Shown here piece by piece: positions 39,904 to 50,436 of a stretch of DNA of 64,000 nucleotides. Within the stretch, counting starts at the first letter, position 1. Each line of letters opens with the position of its first letter. The notes under the pieces were generated by a model that had not been told where the DNA came from, did not search any database, and was given only the letters and a program-made list of their open reading frames with translations. This DNA is from Gammaproteobacteria bacterium (GTDB lineage Bacteria > Pseudomonadota > Gammaproteobacteria > Steroidobacterales > Steroidobacteraceae), in the NCBI GenBank assembly GCA_025357915.1, contig JANYLH010000007.1, positions 1 through 64,000 on the forward strand, given 5' to 3'. Made by a program: the position numbers and the translations under genes.

Positions 39904-39990
39904 GCTAGTCTGGCGTATTGATTCTGCCTGTGGCCTGGGTTTAGCTCCTGCCTGGCGCTTCTGGTACCCTGCACGGCCTTTTTGCCCCAG

Positions 39991-40007
39991 AGGCCCCTTT
40001 GGGGCCT
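39991..40007 (+). promoter_or_regulatory. Stable hairpin in the typA leader
   Basis: AGGCCCC-TTT-GGGGCCT forms a perfect 7-base stem ending 11 bases before the typA ATG. No typical ribosome site is present, so the hairpin could affect translation or mRNA stability. Confidence 0.45.
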
Positions 40008-40018
40008 TCCGAGACCCC

Positions 40019-41848
<1,830 letters not shown>

Positions 41849-41914
41849 TTATCCTTGATTTAACACTGCATGGCTGTCGGTAGGCCGCGACAGACAGTAG
41901 CAGACCGGTAATCC

Positions 41915-43192
41915 GTGATAGAAAAGCGCGTGGCAACCCAACCCTTCAATCCTCGCCCGCGGTCCCTTGCCGCGCTGCTTGCGCTTGGCCTTTTGGCCGG
42001 CTGCGGCGGCGACCTGGGCGGCGGCGGCACGGTCGTGCCGGGCAGCAACGTGGCCTCCATCTTTGTCGACGGTGGGCCCGCCGGCGCGGTCAACGGCGTC
42101 AACGCGGCCTATGTATCGGTCACGGTGTGCGCACCGGGCTCGACCACCAACTGCCAGACCATCGATCACGTGCTGCTCGATACCGGCTCGACCGGCCTGC
42201 GGTTGCTGGCCACGGTGGCCGGCAGTGCCCTGACCTTTCCGCAGCAAGCGACGGCGGCCAGCGATCCGCTATGGGAATGCCTGGGCTTTGCCAATAGCTA
42301 CGCCTGGGGCAGCGTCCGCCTCGCGGATGTCCAGATCGCCGACGGCAAGGCCATGAGCCTGCCCATCCAGCTGATCGCCGACCCTTCGGCACCCGCCCCA
42401 CCCACCGACTGCACTTCACCGCTGACGCAGCCACCACCGCTCCCCGTGGATACCGTGGCCGCGCTCAATGCCAACGGTGTGCTGGGCGTGGGCGTGTTTC
42501 GCGAGGACTGCGGTACGGCCTGCAACAGCCCGCCGCCGCCAAACGTCGGCTATCAATACTACGTGTGCACGCCCGCCTGTGCAGGCGCCCTGGTGGCCAC
42601 GGCGCTGCAGGTGCAGAACCCCGTGTTCCGCTTCACGACCAACAACAACGGCGTGGTCATCGACCTGCCCGCCGTAGGCGCAGCCGGCTCCTTCGGCGCC
42701 CGCGGCTCGCTGATCCTGGGCATCGGCACCCAGAGCAACAATGCGCTGGGCACTGCCACGGTGCTGGCGACCGACCCCGCGACGGGCTTTGTGATCACCG
42801 ACTACAACGGACTGCCGCACGCCAATAGCCTCATAGACTCAGGTTCGCGGGGCATTTATTTCGATGACGCAGCCATTACCGCCTGTCCGGTCGGTAGCGT
42901 CGCCGAGGGGCTCTACTGCCCTGGCACGCCGCTGCCGCTTTCGGCTACCGTCCGCGACACCAATGGCGCCTCGGTCACGGTCAGTTTTTCGGTGGGCGAT
43001 GCGTTCAGCTTGCTGGACCCCGGTCCGCCAGCGTCGCCCAGCGCCAACTACAACGCGTTCAGCAATTTCGCGGGGCCGTTTCCCACAGCGGACGCCACCG
43101 CGTTTGACTGGGGCCTGCCGTTCTTCTACGGACGCAAGGTGTTCGTGGGCATCGAGGGCCAGTCGGCCACGGGGCCGTACTTCGCGTTCTGA
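41915..43192 (+). CDS. DUF3443-like lipoprotein with two aspartic-protease-like motifs
   Basis: 425 residues. A lipoprotein signal ends at a lipobox LLAGC (residue ~30) followed by a Gly-rich spacer. Two motifs recall the two lobes of pepsin-type enzymes: LLDTGSTGLRLL (about 88-99) and LIDSGSRGIYF (about 306-316). Eight or more cysteines suggest disulfides. The DUF3443 assignment is from memory of the family; its activity is unknown to me. GTG start at 41915, or GTG 41930. It is 66 bases after typA and convergent with the next gene. Confidence 0.75.
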   Translation: MIEKRVATQPFNPRPRSLAALLALGLLAGCGGDLGGGGTVVPGSNVASIFVDGGPAGAVNGVNAAYVSVTVCAPGSTTNCQTIDHVLLDTGSTGLRLLATVAGSALTFPQQATAASDPLWECLGFANSYAWGSVRLADVQIADGKAMSLPIQLIADPSAPAPPTDCTSPLTQPPPLPVDTVAALNANGVLGVGVFREDCGTACNSPPPPNVGYQYYVCTPACAGALVATALQVQNPVFRFTTNNNGVVIDLPAVGAAGSFGARGSLILGIGTQSNNALGTATVLATDPATGFVITDYNGLPHANSLIDSGSRGIYFDDAAITACPVGSVAEGLYCPGTPLPLSATVRDTNGASVTVSFSVGDAFSLLDPGPPASPSANYNAFSNFAGPFPTADATAFDWGLPFFYGRKVFVGIEGQSATGPYFAF

Positions 43193-43195
43193 TCT

Positions 43196-43214
43196 GCGCT
43201 GCACGCGGCAGCGC
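43196..43214. terminator. Hairpin between convergent genes
   Basis: GCGCTGC and GCAGCGC form a perfect 7-base stem with loop ACGCG, sitting exactly between two convergent stop codons. It could end transcription both ways, though no U run is seen. Confidence 0.45.
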
Positions 43215-43804
43215 TAGCGTTCGCCGTCCATGAAGCGCACGTAGCGCGTGAGCGCACGCCGCTGGTCATCCCACAGTTCGTAGCTGACCGTCTCCTCGCC
43301 AAGCTGCGTCTGCACCGCGAGGCTCCGCGCCGCAGCGATGAAGCGGAGCGTGGCCAGGTCGGTCGGGAACACCAGCGGATTGATATCCTGCCCCGGCGGT
43401 GCGTGCACCGCACGCGCGATGCCCAGGTCGGAGGGCGTCTTGCCGTTGGCCTCGAGCCTGATGCGGCGATCGTCGGCGATCAGCAGGAGCGAATCGGCGA
43501 GCGCCGAGGCGGGCGCATAGCGCGGGTCGAGAGTCGACCAGACGTAGGCGATCAGCACGTATTCGAGCTTGCCGCCACGATCAACCGAAGCGGCGGCGAG
43601 CGTGACGTAGTCGCGCAGGTTCGCGGCGCGCTCGCTGCGTTCGCGCGCGAAGATCAGGGGCGAGTCGACCACGTCGACGGTGGCGCCGGTCTGCTCGTCG
43701 AGGTATTCCTCGGGCTGTGGCACGGCCCGTCCGCCAGAGGCACCGGCACTGACGGCCAGCGCGCCCAGCCACAGCGCAGACAGAAACCATTGACGCGGCG
43801 CCAT
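43214..43804 (-). CDS. Exported protein of unknown function, last gene of the multiheme locus
   Basis: 196 residues with a signal peptide (hydrophobic 7-23) and a soluble domain without cysteines, heme motifs or recognised fold. Its ATG overlaps the stop of the outer-membrane barrel gene by one base (TGATG), so it is very likely co-translated with it and may assist the barrel or cytochromes in the periplasm. Confidence 0.7.
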   Translation of the reverse strand: MAPRQWFLSALWLGALAVSAGASGGRAVPQPEEYLDEQTGATVDVVDSPLIFARERSERAANLRDYVTLAAASVDRGGKLEYVLIAYVWSTLDPRYAPASALADSLLLIADDRRIRLEANGKTPSDLGIARAVHAPPGQDINPLVFPTDLATLRFIAAARSLAVQTQLGEETVSYELWDDQRRALTRYVRFMDGER

Positions 43805-46260
43805 CAGAACCCGATGCGGTAAGCAAGACTCACATAATAGCGCGATGTCTTCTGCGTCTGTACCGTGGCATCGCGCTTGCCCAGCTGGCCGCCGACCTCG
43901 AACTGCAGCAGGCGCCGGCCGCGCTGGTAGTCGATGAGCGCCGAAGGCAGGAACGACAGCTCGGTGCTGCCGTCGCTGCTCAACTGGCGATGGTCGATGG
44001 TCAGGCGCGGCCCGAGCCGCCAGTCGCCGCCGATCGGCATGCGGCTGGTCGCGGACAGCGAGCTGATCTTGCCCGTTTCGGTGTCGGCGTAAGCCACGCT
44101 GAGCACGTTGAAATCGCCCTTCCGCCACAGGTTCGAGCCATAGACCTGCGCCTGGTAGGACAGCGTCACTCCGGTGGCCGGCTGTGCGGGCACACCGCCA
44201 CTGGCGGGCGAGGCGCCGATTTTCGCCGCGTCCACGGTCGCCGAGAACTGGAAGCGCTGTCCGAGCGGCCGCGTTGCAGTCAGGCTGTAATTGGACGATA
44301 CGGCAGTGCGATCGCGCGCCAGCTGCAATATCTCATCGTCCGTAAACAGTGTCCGCAACTCGGCGATGATCGTCGTGCCCTGGCCGATCAGCGCGTTGCG
44401 GAGCGAGATGACCGGAGCGTTGCGCTTTTCGGCGTCGAAACTCAGGCTCCAGCGGTCGGGAAGCTGCACGGTGCCCAGCAGCGCCGCGGCATTCAGCGAC
44501 TTGAAATAGACGTCGTAATCGACCAGCGCCGTCAGTGAACTGTGGGGCAAGAGCAGGCGAGCCTCCAGGCCGGCGCCGCGCCGATCGGTGAAGCCATCGA
44601 AGCGCTGCTGCGCAAAGAACACGCTCGCATCCCAGTGCGCGCCCGGCGGCGTGTACGGAATGGCGATGGCCCAGAAGTTACGTCCGCGCTGAATCCCGCC
44701 GCTGGTCCGCTCAACCGGGTAACCAGCGGCAATATTGACGCCCAGCGCCGGCAGGAATTGCCATGAGGCAAAGGCGCCGTCGAAGGTGCCGAGCACGCCG
44801 CCGCCGTTGTTCGACTGACGGCCGAGGCGGGCCACCAGCCCCCACTTGCGGTCGGCAATCTCAAAGGACGCCACGCTGATGCGCTTGGTGGAGTCACCCG
44901 TGCTGGTGGCGGAGGCGCCGGCAAAATTCTTCGAGTAACCGGCGCTGACGCGGCCCATGAGGTCAAAGCGCTCGCCGCGCCGCCGCGCCAGCAGGTCGAT
45001 GTCGTTGTAGAGCGAATTCTGTTTCTGGCTCTGGCTGCCGTTGGGCACGACGCCGGTGCTGCCCGAGGCGGTATTGCTGACCGTCGAGCTGTCGTTCCGA
45101 TACATCTGCGCGAAGCCGCCGCTGAGGTTCCAGCCCTTGGCCGCCTCGCCCCCGCCGCCCGTGCCGGTGCGCGCACTGGTCGAGGCAGCGCGCAGTGTCG
45201 CCAGCCGGCGCGCAATGCGTTCGGCCGCCTCGCCCGCCGGGTAGCGGCGCAGATACTCCTCGTATTCGGCCTTGGCGTGGGCCAGCTGGCTCGCGCGTTC
45301 GCGCGCCAGGCCCAGCTGTTCCTGCATCGCGGCCCGCTGCGGGAACTCCGGCTGGCGCTGGAGTTTGGTGAGCGTGGCGATGGCAGCCGGGTAATTGCGC
45401 GCCGTCATGGCAACACGCGCCTCCGCCACGAGCTTGGCCAACGCGGCCGGATCGAGCGCCGGGTCGGCGCCGATCCGTTCCACCGCCGGCAGCACTTCTG
45501 CGCTGCCGCTCCCGGCAGCTGCGCTGACGTCGTCGCCAATCGCCAGCCAGGCGCGCGGATAGTCGGCGAGCGCCTGGTTAAGGAGCCGCTCGGCATCGGC
45601 GCGCTTGTCGAAGGGGCCCGCACGCAGGCGATACCAGGTCTGCTCGTCGACCACGGCCTGGCTTACGAACACCGGCGCCTTGAGCCGCTCGCGCGCCAGC
45701 TGCAGCTTCTCGGGCGCGAAATCCTTGGGCTGGGATTCCAGGTTGACGGCATAGGTGCTGACCGGGCCGGACGGTTCGTTGATCATGACCTTGCCGCGGC
45801 CGCGGGCGCGATCAATCAGTCGCAACCGCAGGCCGCGCGGATCGACGCCCTGCGCCAGCACGTAGCGTTCAGCCTTGCGGAAGCTGAACACCAGCGTGAC
45901 CTGGCCGGGCACATCGGATTCGACGCGCACGGCGTCGACAATGTGCTCGCCGCCTGAGAGCGGTGGCAGTTCGCCGGCAATCTGCGTGCCCGGCGTCAGC
46001 TGGCAATCGCCCTGCGGCTGCAGCTGGATGCGCAGTTCCTTCGATTCCGCGGCGGGCTGGTGCGTGATATAGCGCAGCGAACAGGTGAACTGCGCGACGA
46101 TGTCAGCCTGGTCGTCGTGATCATTGAGCTCGATGATATCGACGAAGCGCCCGGGGCCTGCCCCGGAGAGTTGCGCTATCGCCGCGTGGCCCAGGCCAAA
46201 CGCGGCAAATAGCGCAAATCCGAACCCCGCTGCCCGCACCCTAGTGCTTGAAGGCGGCAT
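43804..46260 (-). CDS. Outer-membrane beta-barrel protein with SPOR and TPR-like domains
   Basis: 818 residues. Signal peptide (about 1-29), a beta-rich N-terminal domain (40-165), a SPOR domain (about 168-243, TYAVNLESQ to AWLAIGDD), a helical TPR-like stretch (270-360), a Gly-rich linker, then about 440 residues of alternating strands ending SLAYRIGF with terminal Phe. The last part should be a large outer-membrane barrel. SPOR domains usually bind peptidoglycan, so this protein would span from cell wall to outer membrane. It overlaps the giant cytochrome gene by 20 bases, which suggests a working partnership like MtrB with MtrA, but no sequence likeness to MtrB was recognised. Confidence 0.8.
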   Translation of the reverse strand: MPPSSTRVRAAGFGFALFAAFGLGHAAIAQLSGAGPGRFVDIIELNDHDDQADIVAQFTCSLRYITHQPAAESKELRIQLQPQGDCQLTPGTQIAGELPPLSGGEHIVDAVRVESDVPGQVTLVFSFRKAERYVLAQGVDPRGLRLRLIDRARGRGKVMINEPSGPVSTYAVNLESQPKDFAPEKLQLARERLKAPVFVSQAVVDEQTWYRLRAGPFDKRADAERLLNQALADYPRAWLAIGDDVSAAAGSGSAEVLPAVERIGADPALDPAALAKLVAEARVAMTARNYPAAIATLTKLQRQPEFPQRAAMQEQLGLARERASQLAHAKAEYEEYLRRYPAGEAAERIARRLATLRAASTSARTGTGGGGEAAKGWNLSGGFAQMYRNDSSTVSNTASGSTGVVPNGSQSQKQNSLYNDIDLLARRRGERFDLMGRVSAGYSKNFAGASATSTGDSTKRISVASFEIADRKWGLVARLGRQSNNGGGVLGTFDGAFASWQFLPALGVNIAAGYPVERTSGGIQRGRNFWAIAIPYTPPGAHWDASVFFAQQRFDGFTDRRGAGLEARLLLPHSSLTALVDYDVYFKSLNAAALLGTVQLPDRWSLSFDAEKRNAPVISLRNALIGQGTTIIAELRTLFTDDEILQLARDRTAVSSNYSLTATRPLGQRFQFSATVDAAKIGASPASGGVPAQPATGVTLSYQAQVYGSNLWRKGDFNVLSVAYADTETGKISSLSATSRMPIGGDWRLGPRLTIDHRQLSSDGSTELSFLPSALIDYQRGRRLLQFEVGGQLGKRDATVQTQKTSRYYVSLAYRIGF

Positions 46261-49200
46261 CGCTTACCCGGTGATACGGCCCTGGCATCGGCTTGGCGAC
46301 CGTGCCCAGCGTCGCGTCACTGTATACATGGCAGGCACCGGTGCAGTTGCGCAGTTCGCCCGCGGTGTACTTCAGGCCATCGAGCGACTTCGGGTGCAGA
46401 TCCGGGCGGAAGTTCTTCGCGTGACAACCGGCGCAGCTACCGGTATCGGCCGGCGAAGCCCAGGGGATCTGCTCGGTGTTGCTGGTGTGGCAGGCCACGC
46501 AGGTCAGCGCAGCACGATGCTCACCCGGGTACGCCGCCGAGGCGTGGGCGAAATGCAGCACCGCCCAGTCCGGATAGCTATGGCAGGTCGCGCAGTCGCG
46601 CGTCATGACCATGTGCGTCGGCGTCACGCCCAGCGCAATGTTGTTGTCGTGGCAACTCGCGCAGCTGGCCGTCAGCCGGGTGTGATCAAGCCTGGCGGGT
46701 TTCCAGCCCAGCGTGCCATGGCAGGTATCGCACTGCGCGCTGGTCGGCACGTGGTTGGCCGGGAGCCCGGTGGCATGCAAGGAGTCGTGACAGGTCCTGC
46801 AGGTGTGCGCCGCCACGCCGACGTGATCGAAGTGCGCCGGCGTCCAGGCGTTGGTGGTATGGCAGGTCTCGCAGGTATCGCTGCTGGCGATGTGCTTGCT
46901 GCCCCTGCCCTTGGCCGCTGTGCCGTTGTGGCAGCTCACGCAGCTGCCCTTGACCTGCATATGATCGACGCGCGCGACCGGCAGCCAGGCCGCTGTCATG
47001 TGACAGCTCTCGCAACTGTCGCTGGTGGCGATGTGGCTGGCGGGCATGCCGATGCCGCTGGTCGGGCCGTGGCAGCTGACGCAGGCGGTGCCGGCGACGC
47101 GCCGGTGGTTGAAGCCCGTCGCGCCACCCAGCGAAGCGGCAGCGCTCAGCGCCGGGGCAGACCCCGCGACGGCGGTCCCCTTCTGGGTCGCATTGGCCGC
47201 CGCGCCGCGCCGCGTGGCGTACCGGTCGCGCGTGGAATGACATCCTGAGCCCCCGCAGTCCTGGCCCTTGTAGTGGTTCGCGCCATCGCGCACCCAGAGC
47301 CTGACGCCGGTGTTGGTCTTCCACTGCATGCCGAGTTCATGACAGTCCACGCATTTCATGGCTCTGACGACCGCGTGCTTCATGATCGTGCCGGCGAAAC
47401 TCGTGAACACCGTCGGCACATGGCACAGCTCGCAGGCAAAATTGTGTGCGCTGCTGTTGGGAGGATTGGTGGGAATGTGCCCGGTCGGCCCCGATGGTGG
47501 CTGCTTGAGCGCCGGCGGCGCGATGCCCGCGAAGCTCAGCCCGTAGGCGTGGCACTGCATGCAGTTGCTGGTGATGTTGACGTGGCTCATCACCGCCAGG
47601 CTGTAGTTGCCCGGCGTGGTGTGGCACAGCGCGCAATTGTTTTTGTCGGCTGCCGGAAGCGGAATGTGATTGGACGGCAGATCCGTGGCGCCCTTGAAGC
47701 TCGTGGTGTTGAAGTGGCAGGTGTTGCATTCACCTGCGACCACGTGCGCCGTGCCGTCCGCCTTCAGATCGGGGCGGACCTTGGTCGCGGGTGTGCCGAT
47801 CCAGGTCTTGCCCTTCTGGTGACAGGTCGAGCAGGCGATCGAAGTGACCACGCTGTGCACCATCGCCGAGGGCGACGTGTTGCTCACGTTGTTGAACATG
47901 AAAGTGTCGAAGGCCGTCTTCGAATGACACCCTTCGCAGGCGATCGTGCCAGTCGGGATGTGCGTTGCAGGCAGGGTCACCGTACGTTTTGGCGTAACGC
48001 CAACGTCCGTCTTGCCGCTGCCGTGACAGGTGATGCAGGCCACGCCGGCGACCGCCGTGTGCACCATGGCGGGCGGCGCCGTACCGCTCTGGTTCGGTAT
48101 CTTGAAGCCGCCAGGCTGCGTAAAGGTCGAGCTCGAATGGCACGCCTCGCAGGCCGCGGCGCCAAAGGGCACGTGCGTGGCCGGCGCCATGACCAGCACC
48201 GGAGCCGCCATGTTGGCAAAGCTCTTGCCGACCGCATGGCAGGTCGCGCAGACCGTGCTGACCAGGGCGTGGCCGGCGGACCCCATCGTGTAGACGGCAA
48301 AGTCGCCCCCGCCGGTGTGGCAGGTGCCGCAGTTGGCCGACTGGCCATTGGTCAGCGGAATGTGATTGGCCGGATAGTTCGTCGCACCCTGGAAGGTACT
48401 CGTCGACTTGTGGCAATCGGAGCACTCCCCGCTAACGGGGTGTGGCGGGTTCCCCGTCTGATGGGGCTCCGTCAACGGGCGCACGACGGTCGGCGGCGTG
48501 CCGGCGTCGGTCTTGCCTTTCTCATGGCAGGTCGAGCACACGGTTGCCGCCACCACGGTGTGCACCATCCCGGGAGGACTCGTGTTACTGGCGTTGCCAA
48601 ATCTGAAGGTGTCGAAGGCAGTGCTCGAGTGGCAGCTCTCGCAGGCGGCGCCCGCGAACGACACGTGGTTGTTCGCCGGTTGCTTCAGTACCGGCGGCGC
48701 CATGTTGGCGAAACTCTTGCCGGCGGCGTGGCAGGTCGAACAGACGTTGCTCACCAGGGCGTGTCCCGCGGTGCCCATCGCATAGGTGGCAAAATTGTTG
48801 GGGTCGGCGTGGCAGGTCGTGCAATTGGCTGACTGTCCGTTGGTGAGCGGAATGTGATTGACCGGGTAGTTGGTCGCGCCCTTGAAGCTGGTCGTCGACT
48901 TGTGGCAATCCGAGCACTCGCCGCTGGTCGGATGCGTAGCCCCGGAAGCTTCGAGGATCGGTCGCACGACCGTCGGCGGCACACCGACGTCAGTCTTGCC
49001 CTTCTCGTGGCAGGTCGAACAGACGATCGAGGTGACCACGCTGTGCACCATGGACGCAGGCACCGTGCCGCTGGCGTTGGTGAACTGGAACGTATTGAAG
49101 TTGCTGCCGGAATGGCAGCCGCCACAGGCGATCGCGCCGGTGGGGATGTGATTGACGGACGAGATCGTGACGGTGGCCTTCGGGGCTGTGCCGAAATCGG

Positions 49201-50428
49201 TCACTCCCGCACCGTGACAGGTGACGCACGCGGTCGCCGCCACGGCCGTGTGCACCATTGCCGGCGGCGTAGCGCCACTCTGGTTCGGAATCCGGAAACC
49301 GCCCGGGGTCGTGAAAGTCGCGTTCGAATGGCAGCTCTCGCAGGCCGCGCCACCGAAGTTAATGTGTCCGGACATCGGCGAGTTGGGCATCACCAGCACC
49401 AGCGGCGCCATGTTCGTGAAGCTGGACCCGTCGGCATGGCAGGTTGCGCAGGCGTTCGTGATGCCCGTGTGATCCATGATCTTGGTGGTGAAATCGCCAG
49501 GGACCGTATGGCAGAGCGTGCAGGGCTGCGCGGTGGGAATGTGACCAACGGGCTGCAGGTTGCCGGTGGCGAACGACACCGTGGACAAATGGCATATGCC
49601 GCAATCGCCAGTGGCCGGGTGGACCACGCCGCGCACGGTATCCGGGCGGGTCACGATGGTGGGGCCGATGAAGCTGCGGCCTTTTTCATGGCAGTCGGCG
49701 CACTGCAGGGGCGGGATCAGATTCGGCGCCAGGTGATTCATCGCCGTGCCGGAGAAGGAAACGTAGTTGGTCGGCGTGTGGCAGGCCTCGCAGGGCGCAT
49801 TGCCCACGTCGGCCTGGTTGGGCGAGAGCCCGGTCGGTATATGGGTCGGCGGCGCGCCCTTGGCGCCGGCGCCGTTGTGGCAGCTCTTGCAGCCGGTAGT
49901 CACATTGGTGTGATTGAACACCGCTCCGCCCCAGCCAATGGTGGAGTGGCAGAGGTTGCATTCGAGCGAAGTGTCGATATGCCCCGGCCCCTTACCCTGG
50001 GCCTTGCCCTTTTCGCCAGTGTGACAGCTCGAGCAGCTGCCGCGCGTTTCAGCATGATCGAAGTTGACCGCCGGACTCCAGGCCACCGGCGTATGACAGG
50101 CCTCGCAGCGATTCGAACTGAGAATATGATCGACGGTCTTGCCGGGCGCGCGCACGGCGGTGCCGACGCCGTGGCAGGCGGCGCAGTCCTTCGGGGTGCC
50201 CTTGAATATCGCGTTGACGTGGCAGGATTCACACGGCAGGTCGCGATGCTGGCCGATCAGCTCAAAGCCGGTAGTGAGGTGGTCGAAGGGCGTGCGGTCG
50301 GCGGCGTGCGCGCTGCCCACTGACAGCAGCAGCGCGGCGCTCACCGCGATGGCGACCAGCCAGGGTCGTACCGCCAGCGCGGCATGGACCGGCAGGAACT
50401 GCAATGAGAATCGTTTTGCGTTGTTCAT
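46241..50428 (-). CDS. Giant multiheme c-type cytochrome (42 CXXCH plus two variant motifs)
   Basis: 1395 residues from ATG 50428 (AGGA site 7 bases upstream). Sec signal with cleavage likely after residue 42 (AHA). I count 42 canonical CXXCH motifs, one CX4CH (CGGSGCH) and one CX3CH (CTGACH), giving up to 44 hemes. Three blocks are seen. An N-terminal block (hemes 1-11) and a C-terminal block (from the 33rd canonical motif on) share the pattern FDH..GSCxSCHxG..KG..HI. A central block is built of internal duplications. A polar Ala/Gly linker precedes the last block. No lipobox or membrane anchor is present, so it should be periplasmic or secreted. It lies between genes for a 21-heme cytochrome and an outer-membrane barrel. 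A role in long-range electron conduction is inferred. Confidence 0.9.
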   Translation of the reverse strand: MNNAKRFSLQFLPVHAALAVRPWLVAIAVSAALLLSVGSAHAADRTPFDHLTTGFELIGQHRDLPCESCHVNAIFKGTPKDCAACHGVGTAVRAPGKTVDHILSSNRCEACHTPVAWSPAVNFDHAETRGSCSSCHTGEKGKAQGKGPGHIDTSLECNLCHSTIGWGGAVFNHTNVTTGCKSCHNGAGAKGAPPTHIPTGLSPNQADVGNAPCEACHTPTNYVSFSGTAMNHLAPNLIPPLQCADCHEKGRSFIGPTIVTRPDTVRGVVHPATGDCGICHLSTVSFATGNLQPVGHIPTAQPCTLCHTVPGDFTTKIMDHTGITNACATCHADGSSFTNMAPLVLVMPNSPMSGHINFGGAACESCHSNATFTTPGGFRIPNQSGATPPAMVHTAVAATACVTCHGAGVTDFGTAPKATVTISSVNHIPTGAIACGGCHSGSNFNTFQFTNASGTVPASMVHSVVTSIVCSTCHEKGKTDVGVPPTVVRPILEASGATHPTSGECSDCHKSTTSFKGATNYPVNHIPLTNGQSANCTTCHADPNNFATYAMGTAGHALVSNVCSTCHAAGKSFANMAPPVLKQPANNHVSFAGAACESCHSSTAFDTFRFGNASNTSPPGMVHTVVAATVCSTCHEKGKTDAGTPPTVVRPLTEPHQTGNPPHPVSGECSDCHKSTSTFQGATNYPANHIPLTNGQSANCGTCHTGGGDFAVYTMGSAGHALVSTVCATCHAVGKSFANMAAPVLVMAPATHVPFGAAACEACHSSSTFTQPGGFKIPNQSGTAPPAMVHTAVAGVACITCHGSGKTDVGVTPKRTVTLPATHIPTGTIACEGCHSKTAFDTFMFNNVSNTSPSAMVHSVVTSIACSTCHQKGKTWIGTPATKVRPDLKADGTAHVVAGECNTCHFNTTSFKGATDLPSNHIPLPAADKNNCALCHTTPGNYSLAVMSHVNITSNCMQCHAYGLSFAGIAPPALKQPPSGPTGHIPTNPPNSSAHNFACELCHVPTVFTSFAGTIMKHAVVRAMKCVDCHELGMQWKTNTGVRLWVRDGANHYKGQDCGGSGCHSTRDRYATRRGAAANATQKGTAVAGSAPALSAAASLGGATGFNHRRVAGTACVSCHGPTSGIGMPASHIATSDSCESCHMTAAWLPVARVDHMQVKGSCVSCHNGTAAKGRGSKHIASSDTCETCHTTNAWTPAHFDHVGVAAHTCRTCHDSLHATGLPANHVPTSAQCDTCHGTLGWKPARLDHTRLTASCASCHDNNIALGVTPTHMVMTRDCATCHSYPDWAVLHFAHASAAYPGEHRAALTCVACHTSNTEQIPWASPADTGSCAGCHAKNFRPDLHPKSLDGLKYTAGELRNCTGACHVYSDATLGTVAKPMPGPYHRVSDAAFKH
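48060..49030 (-). repeat. Tandem internal duplication in the giant cytochrome gene
   Basis: Two adjacent copies, about 161-164 codons each and carrying five hemes each, are closely similar in DNA and protein. CSTCHEKGKTD, GECSDCHKST, NHIPLTNGQSANC and GHALVS recur in both, at an offset of 492 bases in the middle and 483 at one end. Similarity extends at a larger period, since the segment around the 12th-15th motifs resembles that around the 24th-27th. This points to stepwise growth by nested duplication. Confidence 0.8.
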
Positions 50429-50436
50429 AAAAATTC

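Noticed and set aside
47273-50323. Two long plus-strand open frames (519 and 489 residues) opposite the giant cytochrome
   Set aside because: They mirror the repeated Cys/His codons of the true gene, which give no stops on the other strand. No start signals or protein features were seen.
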